Source of the DNA: Gammaproteobacteria bacterium
GTDB lineage: Bacteria > Pseudomonadota > Gammaproteobacteria > Pseudomonadales > Azotimanducaceae
Assembly (NCBI GenBank): GCA_009846005.1
Contig: VXYL01000044.1
Location: 62,001-126,000, forward strand
DNA length: 64,000 bases
Reading direction: 5' to 3'
Positions 62,731 to 64,000 of the stretch are shown here, piece by piece. The notes below the pieces were generated by a model, which had not been told where the DNA came from, made no database searches, and was given only the letters and a program-made list of their open reading frames with translations. The translations under genes and the position numbers were made by a program. The first letter of the stretch is position 1; the number at the start of each line of letters is the position of its first letter.

Positions 62731-63845
62731 GGAGGAAGTCCATAGAGTTCAGTCAGGTTGCCGTAGGTGACGCGCTCCACGTAGGCCGCGTCCATGCCGG
62801 CGAAGTTGCGCGCCACGGCGTCGCGGCTGTGCGGCCAGGTCGAGTCGCCATGCGGATAGTCCGACCCCCACATCACCCGGTCCGGACCGATGGCATCGAG
62901 GTTGCGTACACCGACGGGATCGTCCTGGAACGTGAACCAAAGATTGCGCCGGAAGTAGTCGAGGGGCGTTTCCGGCGAGTCGTACCCAATCAGGTAGCGG
63001 AACTGCTCGAAACTGTATTCGAGCCGTTGCAGGAAATAGGGAATCCAGCCGATGTCGTTCTCGACCGAGACGATCTTGAGATTGGGAAAGCGGTGGAACA
63101 CGCCCGAGACCAGCAACGTCGTGAGAGAAAGCTGGATCGGGTGAACCTGGCGCATCCATGTCATCAGGAACGGGCGCTGGTTGTACCCGGCGCCGCCGCG
63201 ATCGGTCAGGATATGCATGCTCAAAGGCAACCCGAGCGCACACGCGGCCGCCCATACCCGGTCGAAACGTTTGCTCGCGTAGTTCGGCCGGCCCGGGTCC
63301 ACCGAGATCATCGCGCCGCGCAGCCCTAGCCGGGCGATGCGCTCCAACTCCTCGACCGCGCACCCAACGTCGTCCAGACAGACCAGTCCCACCCCTAAGA
63401 GCCGTGTGCTGTCGTAGGCCGCAAACTCCGCAACCCAGTCGTTGTACGCTGCGAACACGGCGGACTGCAGGTCGAAGTCCGGAATCCCGAACATGGGCAG
63501 CGCCATCGATGGGTAGAGGACCTCGAAACCGACCCCGTCAACGTCCTGATCCTTCATCCGCTGCACGGGATCCCAGCCACCGGAGAGTAGCTCGCCGTAG
63601 CCGCGCTCGTCGGCCGCGGCGCGCTGCCGGGGATCCTCGACGTCGGCCGCGGCGAAACCGGCGACGCGTTGCGGACTAATGCCCTCGCAGACGAGCCACT
63701 CGCCTTCGATGGGGCCACGCAGCGAGTCGATGCTGGCCACGATCCGGGGCGCGCGGTCGCGAAGCTTCTTCGGCACACGTTGCTGCCAGAGCTCGCCCGG
63801 TTCGATGACGTGGGAGTCCGCCGAGCGCATAAGGTCTTCTGCCAC
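62727..63845 (-). CDS. Amidohydrolase family 2 (PF04909-type)
   Basis: 372 aa TIM-barrel hydrolase with a metal site in SADSHVIEP at the start and WGSDYPHGDSTWP near the end, plus LPLSMHILTDRGG and FHRFPNLKIVSVENDIGW between. Members include aminocarboxymuconate decarboxylase-like and other metal-dependent hydrolases or decarboxylases. GTG 63845 is chosen for AGGGGA eight bases upstream; an internal ATG at 63830 is the alternative. It is the first gene of the pump operon and is coupled to the fusion-protein gene by GTGA. The substrate is unknown. Confidence 0.88.
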   Translation of the reverse strand: MAEDLMRSADSHVIEPGELWQQRVPKKLRDRAPRIVASIDSLRGPIEGEWLVCEGISPQRVAGFAAADVEDPRQRAAADERGYGELLSGGWDPVQRMKDQDVDGVGFEVLYPSMALPMFGIPDFDLQSAVFAAYNDWVAEFAAYDSTRLLGVGLVCLDDVGCAVEELERIARLGLRGAMISVDPGRPNYASKRFDRVWAAACALGLPLSMHILTDRGGAGYNQRPFLMTWMRQVHPIQLSLTTLLVSGVFHRFPNLKIVSVENDIGWIPYFLQRLEYSFEQFRYLIGYDSPETPLDYFRRNLWFTFQDDPVGVRNLDAIGPDRVMWGSDYPHGDSTWPHSRDAVARNFAGMDAAYVERVTYGNLTELYGLPP

Positions 63846-63933
63846 TTCGGCTTCCCCTCGGTGATTCGCCGTGCGGAATCATACAGACTAGGTGCGGCAC
63901 CGCGTCACTGGCATGACCGGACCGATCCTTTTG

Positions 63934-63942
63934 TGTTAGCTT
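63934..63942 (+). promoter_or_regulatory. Candidate extended -10 (TGTTAGCTT)
   Basis: TG-T-TAGCTT lies 53 bases before the partial gene at the right edge. It follows the TGnTA pattern seen before several other genes. A weak TGACCG at 63914 could be a -35 with 17-base spacing. Confidence 0.35.
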
Positions 63943-63995
63943 GCCCATTCGCTCGGCAGTGCGCACGCAAATCAACAACCAACCAGGAGTTGCCA

Positions 63996-64000
63996 ATGTC
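63996..64000 (+). CDS. Start of a gene cut by the window edge
   Basis: ATGTC at the last five bases is preceded by AGGAG six bases upstream, a strong ribosome site, and by a candidate extended -10. Only the start codon and part of the second codon are visible, so no product can be given. Confidence 0.5.

Overview
The window reads as a high-GC, gene-dense chromosome segment of a Gram-negative bacterium. It carries lipoproteins, a porin, a TonB-dependent receptor, a bifunctional PBP1B-type murein synthase, a periplasmic HtrA protease and an RND pump. The gene set (PBP1B, a Zrg-like zinc cluster, a MoxR/Bat block) points to a proteobacterium, most likely a gammaproteobacterium from a marine or host-associated lineage; no rRNA or other phylogenetic marker is present to settle this. 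Genes are packed tightly, often with GTGA, ATGA or TTGA stop/start overlaps, and GTG starts are common. No rRNA, tRNA, CRISPR array, transposase or prophage was seen. Layout. 1-5.1 kb: the 3' end of an M20 peptidase, an HNH nuclease, an oligopeptidase B-like lipoprotein and an acyl-CoA dehydrogenase. 5.2-9.1 kb: envelope genes (anchored DsbA-like thioredoxin, PBP1B, SPOR-domain lipoprotein). 9.1-13.6 kb: a minus-strand block resembling a zinc-uptake (Zrg-like) cluster, made of a His-rich DUF2796 protein, an ABC ATPase, an FtsX-like permease and a DUF3299 protein, with a peroxiredoxin, a small CxxC protein and a VOC protein among them. 13.7-22.6 kb: MOSC protein, DMT exporter, ThDP enzyme, two small alpha/beta-barrel-type proteins, an acyl-CoA ligase fused to a VOC domain, a crotonase and an amidohydrolase. 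22.6-33.7 kb: a porin, then several CaiB/BaiF CoA-transferases (one 801-aa tandem fusion, one overlapping gene pair, one single) with an SDR, an MFS transporter and a VOC protein. 33.8-39.6 kb: TonB receptor plus ankyrin protein, a PhyH dioxygenase and an LLM-type flavin oxidoreductase. 39.6-49.9 kb: a complete MoxR-DUF58-DUF4381-BatA-BatB-BatC-BatD/E operon. 50-53.7 kb: HtrA protease and a penicillin-acylase-family hydrolase. 53.8-55 kb: a less GC-rich patch with two exported proteins of unknown function. 55.1-64 kb: a second PhyH, an Sfp-type phosphopantetheinyl transferase, and an amidohydrolase / membrane-fusion protein / RND permease operon. Function. Much of the window handles acyl-CoA thioesters (ligase, CoA-transferases, dehydrogenase, crotonase) and the oxidation or hydrolysis of organic compounds (PhyH, LLM, amidohydrolases, penicillin acylase), fed by a porin, a TonB receptor and MFS/DMT transporters. 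This suits a heterotroph degrading diverse organic substrates, but no single pathway can be read out. The standout feature is the RND permease at 56919-61517. After a normal 12-TM efflux permease it carries about 450 extra residues that match, block by block, the C-terminal half of glutamine synthetase adenylyltransferase (GlnE), but with the catalytic Asp-x-Asp pair replaced.
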